From assembly GCF_003391395.1 (NCBI RefSeq), contig NZ_CP024190.1:6324001-6388000 (forward strand): a stretch of 64,000 nucleotides of DNA. The letters run 5' to 3'. How positions within the stretch are numbered: position 1 is the first letter of the stretch; the number at the start of each line of letters is the position of its first letter. Source of the DNA: Mycobacterium marinum. GTDB taxonomy: Bacteria; Actinomycetota; Actinomycetes; Mycobacteriales; Mycobacteriaceae. The notes beneath the pieces are model-generated. The model was given only the letters and a program-made list of their open reading frames with translations. It had not been told where the DNA came from and made no database searches. The position numbers were made by a program, and so were the translations under genes. Positions 55,937-63,505 of the stretch are shown one piece after another.

Positions 55937-57039
55937 GAATACGGACTCTGATCCAACGATGGATCAGAGCGGAAGGACATCAGCCAGCAGCCGAAGACGG
56001 GACCGCCGACAGCTTCCTGCGGAAGCATCGGGGAAGCGCGATCTGCATGGCAACCGAGGGCGTCCTTGGTGGCTTGCTGGCACTACTTGGACTCGGGTTC
56101 CCCGACCAGGGGGACGGCCTGCACAGCAGTGGGTCGGTATTCGACGGCGTCAGCGCCCAGCTCGCAGCCCTTGGTCCCGACGGCGGTTGGCGGGGCAACG
56201 CGGCGCAGGCCTATGGGGCCCGCAACCTCGCCCAGTCCCAACACACGATCCTGATGGCCGATCTGGACCGGGGCGCCGCCGAATTGGTGTTATCCCAAGC
56301 CGAAGCCGTGAAGAAAGTACGCGACGGCGTGCGGGCAGAGCTTGGGATTGTCTTGGTCCTGCTTGTGGTTTGCCTCGGCTTGGAGTCACAGGGACCCGAT
56401 GCCCAGCTGGTGTCCTTCTACATCGCGACAGTCGCTTGCTGTTCGGTGCTGCTGCTCACCGGTATCGCCGTGGTCGAATTGGCGGTCACGACGTCGCGGA
56501 ATGCCAGCGCCGTGCAGGCGGCGACGCAGCGATTGGCCGCCATGGTGGCGGCCCTGACCACCGGCTCCGACGCAGTTGCCGGTCCGCCCGAAATAACCTT
56601 GCCTCCAACGCATTCCAGGTCGGAGTTCGATCTCGCCGATAGCAGCGCCGCATCCTCACACATCCCCGATCTGGGCTCGGCTTTCACCGACCTACCCGGC
56701 GCCCCCGAATTTCACCTGGCCACCGGGGCCGGCGCGGGCCTCCCCGATTTCGGCGCACCGCAGCTGCCCATCACCGCATTGACCGGCCTGCCAACCCTGC
56801 CCACGATCGCTCAACTCAGCACCACCCTGAGCCAACTCACCAACCTCGCCGGGCGGACCGGCGCCGTGAGCCAACCGGCCCAACAGCACACCACCCCGGC
56901 CGATCACCGCACCCGAGACGACGCCACCAACACCCCCGACACCGATGCCGCCACCGCGGGCACCACCAGCAGCGGCGAGCGCGCACCCCTGGGCAGCACA
57001 ACCCAACCCACCCAACAACACCAAAAACTCGCCGTGTGA
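55924..57039 (+). CDS. EspE-like ESX-1 substrate paralogue 9
   Basis: 371 residues. The head MDPMRIRTLIQRWIRAEGHQ is a basic amphipathic helix. WxG at W89 (DGGWRGNAAQAYGARNLAQSQHT); hydrophobic hairpin at about 138-190. The C-terminal half (AGLPDFGAPQLPITALTGLPTLP to SGERAPLGSTTQPTQQHQKLAV) is nearly identical, in DNA as well, to that of gene 10. GTGAAACCGAAAGGAACG precedes ATG 55924. It is first of the right group (9-13), in which the tail motif is AGLPDFGAPQ in place of PGFPDFGAPH. Confidence 0.85.
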   Translation: MDPMRIRTLIQRWIRAEGHQPAAEDGTADSFLRKHRGSAICMATEGVLGGLLALLGLGFPDQGDGLHSSGSVFDGVSAQLAALGPDGGWRGNAAQAYGARNLAQSQHTILMADLDRGAAELVLSQAEAVKKVRDGVRAELGIVLVLLVVCLGLESQGPDAQLVSFYIATVACCSVLLLTGIAVVELAVTTSRNASAVQAATQRLAAMVAALTTGSDAVAGPPEITLPPTHSRSEFDLADSSAASSHIPDLGSAFTDLPGAPEFHLATGAGAGLPDFGAPQLPITALTGLPTLPTIAQLSTTLSQLTNLAGRTGAVSQPAQQHTTPADHRTRDDATNTPDTDAATAGTTSSGERAPLGSTTQPTQQHQKLAV

Positions 57040-57091
57040 GGCCAACAGGTCACGTCCGGCACACCGTCCAACCGAAGGAGACGTTCATCTC
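56513..57091 (+). repeat. Near-identical direct repeat, copy 1 (3' half of EspE-like 9 plus leader)
   Basis: These 579 bases recur at 57687-58265 (offset 1174) with only scattered differences, covering the last 175 codons of gene 9, the intergenic stretch and the ribosome site. The 5' halves of the two genes are clearly more diverged. This points to recent unequal exchange or gene conversion confined to the 3' half. Confidence 0.88.
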
Positions 57092-58213
57092 ATGGACCTG
57101 ATGACAATTAGGAATTGGATTCGACGGCGGATCACAGGGAACGCAGGGGGGAATCCGCCACCAGCGGAAGAGGGTACGGCCGATAGTTTTCCTTGGCGAC
57201 ATCGAGGAAGCGTTGTTTGCCTGGTGACCGAGGGCGTCCTTGGTGGCTTGCTGGCATTGCTTGGAGAGGGCAGCCCATTTCGGGGTGACGTCCTGGACAG
57301 CAGCGGGTCGATGTTCGACGGGGTCAGCGCCCAGATCGCGGCCCTTGGTCCCGACGGCGGTTGGCAGGGCAGCGCGGCCCGCGCCTATGGAGCTCGCAAC
57401 CTCGCCCAATCCCAACACACGATCCTGATGGCCGATCTGGACCGACTCGCCGCCGAGTTGGTGTCAGCCCAAGCCGAGCACGTGAAGTTTGCTCGCGACT
57501 TCATGAGAGTAGAAATTGGGATTGTCTCGGTCGTGCTGGTGGTTTGCATTGGCTTGGAATCGCGCGGGCCCGACGGCCAGGAGGTGTCCTTCTATATCGC
57601 GTCGTTTGTAGCCGCGATTGGGCTATTGATCGCCGGCGTGGTTATGTACGACTTGGCGGAAAAGACGTGGCTGAGTGCCAGCGATATGCAGGCGGTGACG
57701 CAGCGATTGACCGCCATGGTGGCGGCCCTGACCACCGGCTCCGACGCAGTTGCCGGTCCGCCCAAAATAACCTTGCCTCCAACGCATTCCAGGTCGGAGT
57801 TCGATCTCGCCGATAGCAGCGCCGCCTCCCCACACATCCCCGATCTGGGCTCGGCTTTCACCGACCTACCCGGCGCCCCCGAATTTCACCTGGCCACCGG
57901 GGCCGGCGCGGGCCTCCCCGATTTCGGCGCACCGCAGCTGCCCATCACCGCATTGACCGGCCTGCCAACCCTGCCCACGATCGCTCAACTCAGCACCACC
58001 CTGAGCCAACTCACCAACCTCGCCGGGCGGACCGGCGCCGTGAGCCAACCGGCCCAACAGCACACCACCCCGGCCGATCACCGCACCCGAGACGACGCCA
58101 CCAACACCCCCGACACCGATGCCGCCACCGCGGGCACCACCAGCAGCGGCGAGCGCGCACCCCTGGGCAGCACAACACAACCCACCCAACAACACCAAAA
58201 ACTCGCCGTGTGA
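57092..58213 (+). CDS. EspE-like ESX-1 substrate paralogue 10
   Basis: 373 residues from ATG 57092 (AAGGAG site); the frame upstream is the end of gene 9 read in another phase. The head MDLMTIRNWIRRRITGNAGG is related to that of gene 9. WxG at W91 (DGGWQGSAARAYGARNLAQSQHT). In the hairpin (about 138-195) the second helix differs most from gene 9 (FVAAIGLLIAGVVMYDLAEKTW). The tail from about residue 200 is near identical to gene 9. Its MADLDRLAAELVSAQAEHVK helix is standard for the array. Confidence 0.85.
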   Translation: MDLMTIRNWIRRRITGNAGGNPPPAEEGTADSFPWRHRGSVVCLVTEGVLGGLLALLGEGSPFRGDVLDSSGSMFDGVSAQIAALGPDGGWQGSAARAYGARNLAQSQHTILMADLDRLAAELVSAQAEHVKFARDFMRVEIGIVSVVLVVCIGLESRGPDGQEVSFYIASFVAAIGLLIAGVVMYDLAEKTWLSASDMQAVTQRLTAMVAALTTGSDAVAGPPKITLPPTHSRSEFDLADSSAASPHIPDLGSAFTDLPGAPEFHLATGAGAGLPDFGAPQLPITALTGLPTLPTIAQLSTTLSQLTNLAGRTGAVSQPAQQHTTPADHRTRDDATNTPDTDAATAGTTSSGERAPLGSTTQPTQQHQKLAV

Positions 58214-58265
58214 GGCCAACAGGTCACGTCCGGCACAACGTCCAACCGAAGGAGACGTTCATCTC
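57687..58265 (+). repeat. Near-identical direct repeat, copy 2 (3' half of EspE-like 10 plus leader)
   Basis: Partner of 56513-57091. The intergenic leader (CAGGTCACGTCCGGCACA, then CCAACCGAAGGAGACG) is also repeated before genes 10 and 11, so the next gene in each case begins right after the repeat. Confidence 0.88.
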
Positions 58266-59456
58266 ATGCAGCCAGCCACCGTTCGAGTAGTAAAAGAGAT
58301 GCAAGACCTTTCTCAGCAAGTGCTCGACGAGCTCAACGCCGCACAGGCGAATCCGCCAGCGGCGGAAGAGGAGTTGACCGATAGTTTCCTTTCGAAGCAT
58401 CGAGGAAGCGTTGTTTGCTTGGGGACCGACGGCATCCTTGGTGGCTTGCTGGCATGGCTTGGACATGAGTTCCCCGACCAGGGGGACCGCCTGGACAGCA
58501 GTGGGTCGATGTTCGACGGTGTCATTGCCCAGATCGCGGCCCTTGGTCCCGACAGCGGTTGGCAGGGCAGCGCGGCCCGCGCCTATGGGGCTCGCAACCT
58601 CGCCCAATCCCAGCACACGGGGCTGATGGCGGATCTGGACCGACTCGCCGCCGAGCTGGTGTCAGCCCAAGCCGATGACGTGCACAAAGTGCGCTCCACC
58701 CTGTGGGCACTAGTAGCGATTGTCTCGGTCTTGCTTGTGGTTTGCATTGGTTTGGAACTGCAGGGGCCCGAGGGCCAACTCGCGTCCTTCTATTCCGCAC
58801 TACCCATATGCGGTACCGCGTTGTTTGTCGCCGCTGTCGCCCTGACCTTCTTGGCGGTCACGACGTCACGGAATGCCAGCGCCGTGCAGGCGGCGACGCA
58901 GCGATTGACCGCCCTGGTGGCGGCCCTGACCACCGGCCCCGACGCAGTTCCCGGTTCGCCCGAAATGCCTACTCCCCCAAAATATTGCCTCTCGGAGTTC
59001 GATCTCGCCGAGGACACCGGGCCCACCCCACCGCAGCTGCCCGATCTGGGCTCGGCTTTCACCGACTTACCCGGCGCCCCCGAATTTCACCTGGCCACCG
59101 GAACCGGCGCGGGCCTCCCCGACTTCGGCGCACCGCAGCTACCCATCCCCGCGCTGACCGGCCTGCCAACCCTGCCCGGACCCACAAACCTGACCGACCT
59201 AACCAGCGTCCTAGCCGGCCTGCCCACGATCGCTCAACTCAGGACCACCCTGAGCCAACTCACCAACCTCGCCGGACCCACCAGCACCACCACCCAACCG
59301 GCCCAACAGCACACCACCCCGGCCGACCACCCCACCCAAGACGACGCCACCGACACACCCGACACCGCCGCCGCAGCCACCACCACCAGCGGCGAGCGCG
59401 CACCCCTGGGCAGCACAACCCGCCCCACCCAACCAAACCAAGACCTCGTCGTGTGA
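58266..59456 (+). CDS. EspE-like ESX-1 substrate paralogue 11
   Basis: 396 residues from ATG 58266. The head (MQPATVRVVKEMQDLSQQVLDELNAAQ) is a different amphipathic helix from those of genes 9 and 10 although the leader DNA is the same, so the head was exchanged. WxG at W99 (DSGWQGSAARAYGARNLAQSQHT); hydrophobic hairpin at about 148-200. Tail AGLPDFGAPQLPIPALTGLPTLPG, with an extra repeat TNLTDLTSVLAGLPT, and SGERAPLGSTTRPTQ. It shares the QHTTPADHPT box with genes 9, 10 and 13. Confidence 0.85.
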   Translation: MQPATVRVVKEMQDLSQQVLDELNAAQANPPAAEEELTDSFLSKHRGSVVCLGTDGILGGLLAWLGHEFPDQGDRLDSSGSMFDGVIAQIAALGPDSGWQGSAARAYGARNLAQSQHTGLMADLDRLAAELVSAQADDVHKVRSTLWALVAIVSVLLVVCIGLELQGPEGQLASFYSALPICGTALFVAAVALTFLAVTTSRNASAVQAATQRLTALVAALTTGPDAVPGSPEMPTPPKYCLSEFDLAEDTGPTPPQLPDLGSAFTDLPGAPEFHLATGTGAGLPDFGAPQLPIPALTGLPTLPGPTNLTDLTSVLAGLPTIAQLRTTLSQLTNLAGPTSTTTQPAQQHTTPADHPTQDDATDTPDTAAAATTTSGERAPLGSTTRPTQPNQDLVV

Positions 59457-59528
59457 GGCCACACAGATCACACCACCGATCAACCTTCAACAGCCGGCTC
59501 AACGTGAAACCGAAGGAAAGTTCAACGC

Positions 59529-60722
59529 ATGAACCTCAACGGAACAATGAGGAATCTGATTCGACGACTAATCGCAGAAGACCCAGAGGGGAACGAAGAA
59601 AATCCCCAATGGCTGCGCCGAGGCAGCGTTGTTTGCCTGGTGACCGACTGCATCCTTGGCGGCGAACTGGCATGGCTTGGACATGCGTCCCCCGACCAAG
59701 GTGGTTGCCTGGTCAAAGGCGCGGCGATGTTCGACGACCTCGGCGCCCAGATCGCCGCTCTTGTTCCCGATAGCGGTTGGCAGGGCAGCGCGGCCCGCGC
59801 CTATGGGGCCCACACCCTCGCCCAGTCCCGACACTCCACGCTGATGGCTGATCTGGACCGGCTCGCCGCCGAGCTGGTGTCATCCCAAGCCGACGACGTG
59901 AAGCAAGCGCGCACCGCACTGTGGGCAGCAATCGGCTTTGTCTCGGTCTACCTATTGATTTGCCTCGGCATAGAACTTCAGGGGCCCGAGGGCCAGCTAC
60001 TCTCCTTCAACTTCGCCGTAGTCGTATGCGGTGCCGTGCTAGGTATCTCTGCTCTCGTTCTGCACGACTTGGCGAAGAAGACGTCGCGCAGGGCCAGCAG
60101 TCTGCAGACGACGACGCAGCGACTGTCCGACATGGTGGCGGGCCTGCCTACACGGTCGGACATGATCCCCGGCTCACCCGAAATGAGCCTGCCCCCAGCG
60201 CATTCCCTGTCAGAGTTCGATCTCACCGATAGCAGCGCCGCCTCCCCGCCGCACCTCCCCGATCTGGACTCGGCTTTCGCCGACCTACCCGGCGCCCCCG
60301 AATTTCACCTGCCCACCGCGGCCGGCGCCGGCTTGCCCGACTTCGGCGCACCGCAGCTGCCCATCCCCGCGCTGACCGGCCTACCAACCCTGCCCGATCC
60401 GACAAACCCGACCGACCTATCCAGCATGCTGGCCAGCCTGCCCACGATCACCCAGCTGCCCGCCATCCTCGGTCAACTCAACAACCTCGCCAGGCCAACC
60501 AGCGCCGTGAGCCAACTGGCCAACACCGCCACCCAACACGCACAAATGATCTCCACCCTGGCCCAACAGGGCGCCCATCCGCACACCACCCTGACCGATC
60601 ACCACACCACAGACGAAACCCCCGACACCGACGCCGCCACCGCAGCCACCAGCAGCGGCGAACGCGCACCCCTGGACACCACAACCCACCCCACCCAACA
60701 CCGCCTAGACCACATCGTGTGA
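59529..60722 (+). CDS. EspE-like ESX-1 substrate paralogue 12
   Basis: 397 residues. Short basic head (MNLNGTMRNLIRRLIAEDPEGNEENPQWLRR). WxG at W84 (DSGWQGSAARAYGAHTLAQSRHS); hydrophobic hairpin at about 132-185. The tail retains the longer form QLANTATQHAQMISTLAQQGAHPHTTLTDHHT, otherwise seen in genes 5 and 6, joined to right-group motifs (AGLPDFGAPQLPIPALTGLPTLP), so it looks like a mosaic of the two groups. It ends GERAPLDTTTHPTQ. GTGAAACCGAAGGAAAG leader before ATG 59529. Confidence 0.85.
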   Translation: MNLNGTMRNLIRRLIAEDPEGNEENPQWLRRGSVVCLVTDCILGGELAWLGHASPDQGGCLVKGAAMFDDLGAQIAALVPDSGWQGSAARAYGAHTLAQSRHSTLMADLDRLAAELVSSQADDVKQARTALWAAIGFVSVYLLICLGIELQGPEGQLLSFNFAVVVCGAVLGISALVLHDLAKKTSRRASSLQTTTQRLSDMVAGLPTRSDMIPGSPEMSLPPAHSLSEFDLTDSSAASPPHLPDLDSAFADLPGAPEFHLPTAAGAGLPDFGAPQLPIPALTGLPTLPDPTNPTDLSSMLASLPTITQLPAILGQLNNLARPTSAVSQLANTATQHAQMISTLAQQGAHPHTTLTDHHTTDETPDTDAATAATSSGERAPLDTTTHPTQHRLDHIV

Positions 60723-60790
60723 GCCCAACAGGCCACACCAATAACTGGGGGCGGCCGGCACAACGTGGGCCCGAAAGGAACGTTCATCCC

Positions 60791-61993
60791 ATGTATCTCA
60801 GTCAACTTCAGCGTTTGGTTCAGCAAATCTCGCGATGGGTACGCGGAGATGAAAATCTGCAGAACTTCCAAGACATCCAAGAGGGAGGCGGAAATCCGCC
60901 GCCGGCGCAGGAGGGGGCGCCCGACAATTCCCCTTGGGCGCGTCGAGGAAGCGTTGTTTGCGGGGTGACCGAGGGCATCCTCGGCCTTCTACTGGCATTG
61001 CTTGGAGAGGCCGGCCCATCCCGGGGCGAATCCCTGGACCGCAGTGGATCGATGTTCGACGGTGTCAGCGCCCAGATCGCGACCCTTGATCCCGACGGCG
61101 GTTGGCGGGGCAACGCAGCGCGGGCCTACGGGGCCAAGAACCTCGCCCAATCCCAACACACCACGCTGATCGCTGATCTGGACCGGCTCACCGGCGAGCT
61201 GGTGTCATCCCAGGCCGACGCCGTGAAGCGGGCACGCGACCTGCTATCGGCGGAAATTTGGATTGTCTTGGTCTTGCTTGTGGTTTGCATTGGCTTGGAG
61301 CTGCACGGGCCCGAGGGCCAAATCCTGTCCTTCCATATCGCAATACCCATATGCACTATGGCGGTGTTTACGGCCGCTACCGCCCTGGGCGTGTTGGCGG
61401 CCACGACGTCGCAGAATGCCAGCGCCGTGCAAGCGGCGACGCAGCTATTGACCGCCATGGCGGCGGCCCTGACCACCGGGGCGGACCCAGTTCCCAGTTC
61501 GCCCAAAATGACCTTTCCACCAATACATTCCCTGTCGGAGTTCGATCTCACCGAGGCCACCGGCCCCACCCCACCGCAGCTTCCCGATCTGCAGTCGACG
61601 TTGGCCGAGTTACCCGGTGCCCCCGAGTTTCACCTGGCCACCAGGGCCGGCGCGGGCGTCCCCGACTTCGGCGCACCGCAGCTGCCCATCACCGAATTGA
61701 CCGGCCTGCCAACCCTGCCCGATCCCACAAACCTGACCGACCCAACCAGCATGCTGGCCGACCTGCCCACGATCGCTCAACTCAGCACCACCCTGAGCCA
61801 ACTCACCAACCTCGCCGGACCCACCAGCGCCACCACCCAACCGGCCCAACAGCACACCACCCCGGCCGATCGCCTCACCCAAGACGACGCCACCAACACC
61901 CCCGACACCGCCACCGCAGCCACCACCAGCAGCAGTGAACGCGCACCGCTGGACACCCAAACCCACCCCCACCGGCAGCGCCTACTGACCTGA
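60791..61993 (+). CDS. EspE-like ESX-1 substrate paralogue 13
   Basis: Last of the array; 400 residues from ATG 60791 (CCGAAAGGAACG leader). The head has MYLSQLQRLVQQISRWVRGDENLQNFQDIQ, an amphipathic helix, then a Gly/Pro loop. WxG at W105 (DGGWRGNAARAYGAKNLAQSQHT); hydrophobic hairpin at about 153-205. Tail AGVPDFGAPQLPITELTGLP, repeated TNLTDPTSMLADLPT and SSERAPLDTQTHP. After it the direction of genes changes: the convergent espH-like gene ends 178 bp on. Confidence 0.84.
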   Translation: MYLSQLQRLVQQISRWVRGDENLQNFQDIQEGGGNPPPAQEGAPDNSPWARRGSVVCGVTEGILGLLLALLGEAGPSRGESLDRSGSMFDGVSAQIATLDPDGGWRGNAARAYGAKNLAQSQHTTLIADLDRLTGELVSSQADAVKRARDLLSAEIWIVLVLLVVCIGLELHGPEGQILSFHIAIPICTMAVFTAATALGVLAATTSQNASAVQAATQLLTAMAAALTTGADPVPSSPKMTFPPIHSLSEFDLTEATGPTPPQLPDLQSTLAELPGAPEFHLATRAGAGVPDFGAPQLPITELTGLPTLPDPTNLTDPTSMLADLPTIAQLSTTLSQLTNLAGPTSATTQPAQQHTTPADRLTQDDATNTPDTATAATTSSSERAPLDTQTHPHRQRLLT

Positions 61994-62170
61994 CCGGCTT
62001 TGCCAACCATGCCCATCATGGTCCCAAATTCACTAGACCTGGCTGACTTGTACCGGGACAAAACGAATTGGCTGCGTTGCCCGATCTCTGCGACGGTATA
62101 GCCTGGCCTCTTCGGTCGGGCCGCCGCAACTGTGCCCGTCCAAGCCTTGGTTCACGGGCGGCGATCGGGA

Positions 62171-62707
62171 CTAGCCAGTTGTTGCAGTGAAGTCGTTCTT
62201 GTATCGGGTGGCGAACACCTCTTCTTCTGCCGCGGCCGCCTGCTCGGGCGTCGGCAAGTTCATTGTCTTCTCAACGATTTCGCGCAGCACGGCGCGTTGT
62301 TCTGCGTCGTTCACTTCATTCATGCCTTGGAGCATGAAGGCGTGCTGCGCGGCCCGCGCCTTCTGCCGGGCCAGGTCCGCAAGAACAAATATCTCCTCGG
62401 CAAGCCTCGGTTCGGACATGTTGTCGACCTTGTCCGACAGCTCGACCCGGTAGATGTCTCCGCCCATGACGGCCGACACCGAAACGCTCCCTTGAGGATT
62501 GGTTACCGTGAACAGTTCGCACTCATCGTTCTTGTCCTCCTCGGTCACCCCAAGGATTGCTGACATGTCGGATCCGGGGTCCTCGGGTTGGGCCGGTGCG
62601 TAGCTGAGCAACGCGTCGATGGCGGACTCGGTCTCTCCGGTTGCGGGGCCGGAGAAACCCAGTCCCGCTAGATAGTTATGGGCGTCGTACCCGGGCTGGT
62701 CGGTCAT
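62171..62707 (-). CDS. EspH-like ESX-1 chaperone
   Basis: The 178-residue acidic protein aligns with EspH (Rv3867): LDALLSYAPAQPEDPGSDMSAI, then CELFTVTNPQGSVSVSAVMGGDIYRVELSDKVDNMSEPRLAEEIFVLADLARQKARAAQHAFM and MNLPTPEQAAAAEEEVFATRY. It is cytosolic, without signal or membrane segments. In M. marinum EspH is needed for export of EspE and EspF, so its place beside thirteen EspE-like genes and one EspF-like gene is telling. ATG 62707 has a GAAAGG site. It is the last gene of the leftward espB-espL-espF-espH-like unit. Confidence 0.93.
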   Translation of the reverse strand: MTDQPGYDAHNYLAGLGFSGPATGETESAIDALLSYAPAQPEDPGSDMSAILGVTEEDKNDECELFTVTNPQGSVSVSAVMGGDIYRVELSDKVDNMSEPRLAEEIFVLADLARQKARAAQHAFMLQGMNEVNDAEQRAVLREIVEKTMNLPTPEQAAAAEEEVFATRYKNDFTATTG

Positions 62708-62800
62708 GACATGCCTTTCTGAGATGGGTTGCGGGCGTGGCGAGAAGCTAGCCCGAGGTTTGGGCCTCGGCGTGGTCTGACCACGCGCCGAGCGGGAACA

Positions 62801-63136
62801 TCAGTTGTCAATCTGCGCATCGAGGATCTCGGCGCCACGTTGGTCCGTATCGGCGTAGGAGGCGAGGGCACGGGTCAGATTCGTGGAAAGCCCATCAGCG
62901 ACCCCCTCCAGGGCTCGCCCCGCGCTAGCGCGGACTGCCTCGTAGGCGCTTAGTGCATTGTTGAAGGTCGACGTGAATGGGCCGTGGGTCTCGGCGACTG
63001 TCGCACCGATCCCGGCGGGCGCCGCCGTCGCTGCCCGCAGACTTGTTGCGGTGGCGTCGTGCCCGCTGGCAAGCCGGTTCACGACGTCGGGCTGCAACGT
63101 CAACATGTCATTCATCGGCTGAACTTCGCTTTTCAT
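62801..63136 (-). CDS. EspF/EspC-like ESX-1 substrate with YxxxD export motif
   Basis: The 111-residue protein has the EspC/EspF (DUF2580) helical hairpin: LTLQPDVVNRLASGHD, ETHGPFTSTFNNALSAYEAVRASAGRALEGVADGLSTNLTRALASY and the YxxxD signal as YADTD (Y94-D98). The RASAGRALEGV part is nearer EspF than EspC. EspF-type proteins pair with EspE for export. ATG 63136 lies in the repeated leader also used by EspE-like 4; ATG 63115 (MNDMLTLQP) is an alternative that matches the EspC start. It is the only EspF/EspC-like gene seen for thirteen EspE-like genes. Confidence 0.9.
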   Translation of the reverse strand: MKSEVQPMNDMLTLQPDVVNRLASGHDATATSLRAATAAPAGIGATVAETHGPFTSTFNNALSAYEAVRASAGRALEGVADGLSTNLTRALASYADTDQRGAEILDAQIDN

Positions 63137-63166
63137 CGGTGTTGCGTCGCTTTCGGTTTGGTGTGG

Positions 63167-63505
63167 TTAGGGGTGGGTTTGGTTGATGGCGGTGGCGAGG
63201 GTGGCCAGGGTGGTGGCCAGGGTGTGGTTGGCGGCGTTGTCGTAGGCGTGGACGGCTTGTTTGGCGTTGTGGAGGGCTTGGTTGACGCGGTGGGCGACGC
63301 CTTGGGAGCCGAGTTGTTTGAGGAGGCCGTCTTGGATGCGGATGCCGGTGAGCCAGTTGTATCCGTTGAGGGTGACCTGCACGGTGTGGGTGTTGTCTGA
63401 GGCTTTGAAGTTGCCGGCGTTCATTTGGTGGAAGCGGTTTTGCAGGGCGGTGTGGAATTGGGTGAGCCCTGCGAGCAGGTGTGCGGCGGTGGGGTCGAGG
63501 TTCAT
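63167..63505 (-). CDS. EspL-like YbaB-fold chaperone/stability factor, copy 2
   Basis: This 112-residue protein has the same sequence as the one encoded at 48196-48534, on the opposite strand. Complete identity at protein level, with near-identical DNA, shows a very recent duplication or ongoing gene conversion. It overlaps the espB-like stop (ATGA) and is followed after 30 bp by the EspF-like gene, so here EspL-like, EspF-like and EspH-like form one unit. That set corresponds to proteins whose stability depends on EspL in M. tuberculosis. Confidence 0.93.
   Translation of the reverse strand: MNLDPTAAHLLAGLTQFHTALQNRFHQMNAGNFKASDNTHTVQVTLNGYNWLTGIRIQDGLLKQLGSQGVAHRVNQALHNAKQAVHAYDNAANHTLATTLATLATAINQTHP

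Noticed and set aside
41198..61993. Reading the array as membrane transporters because of the two hydrophobic helices
   Set aside because: WxG turn, DFGAP motif and ERAPID end match EspE, which itself has such hydrophobic segments; no transporter motif is seen.
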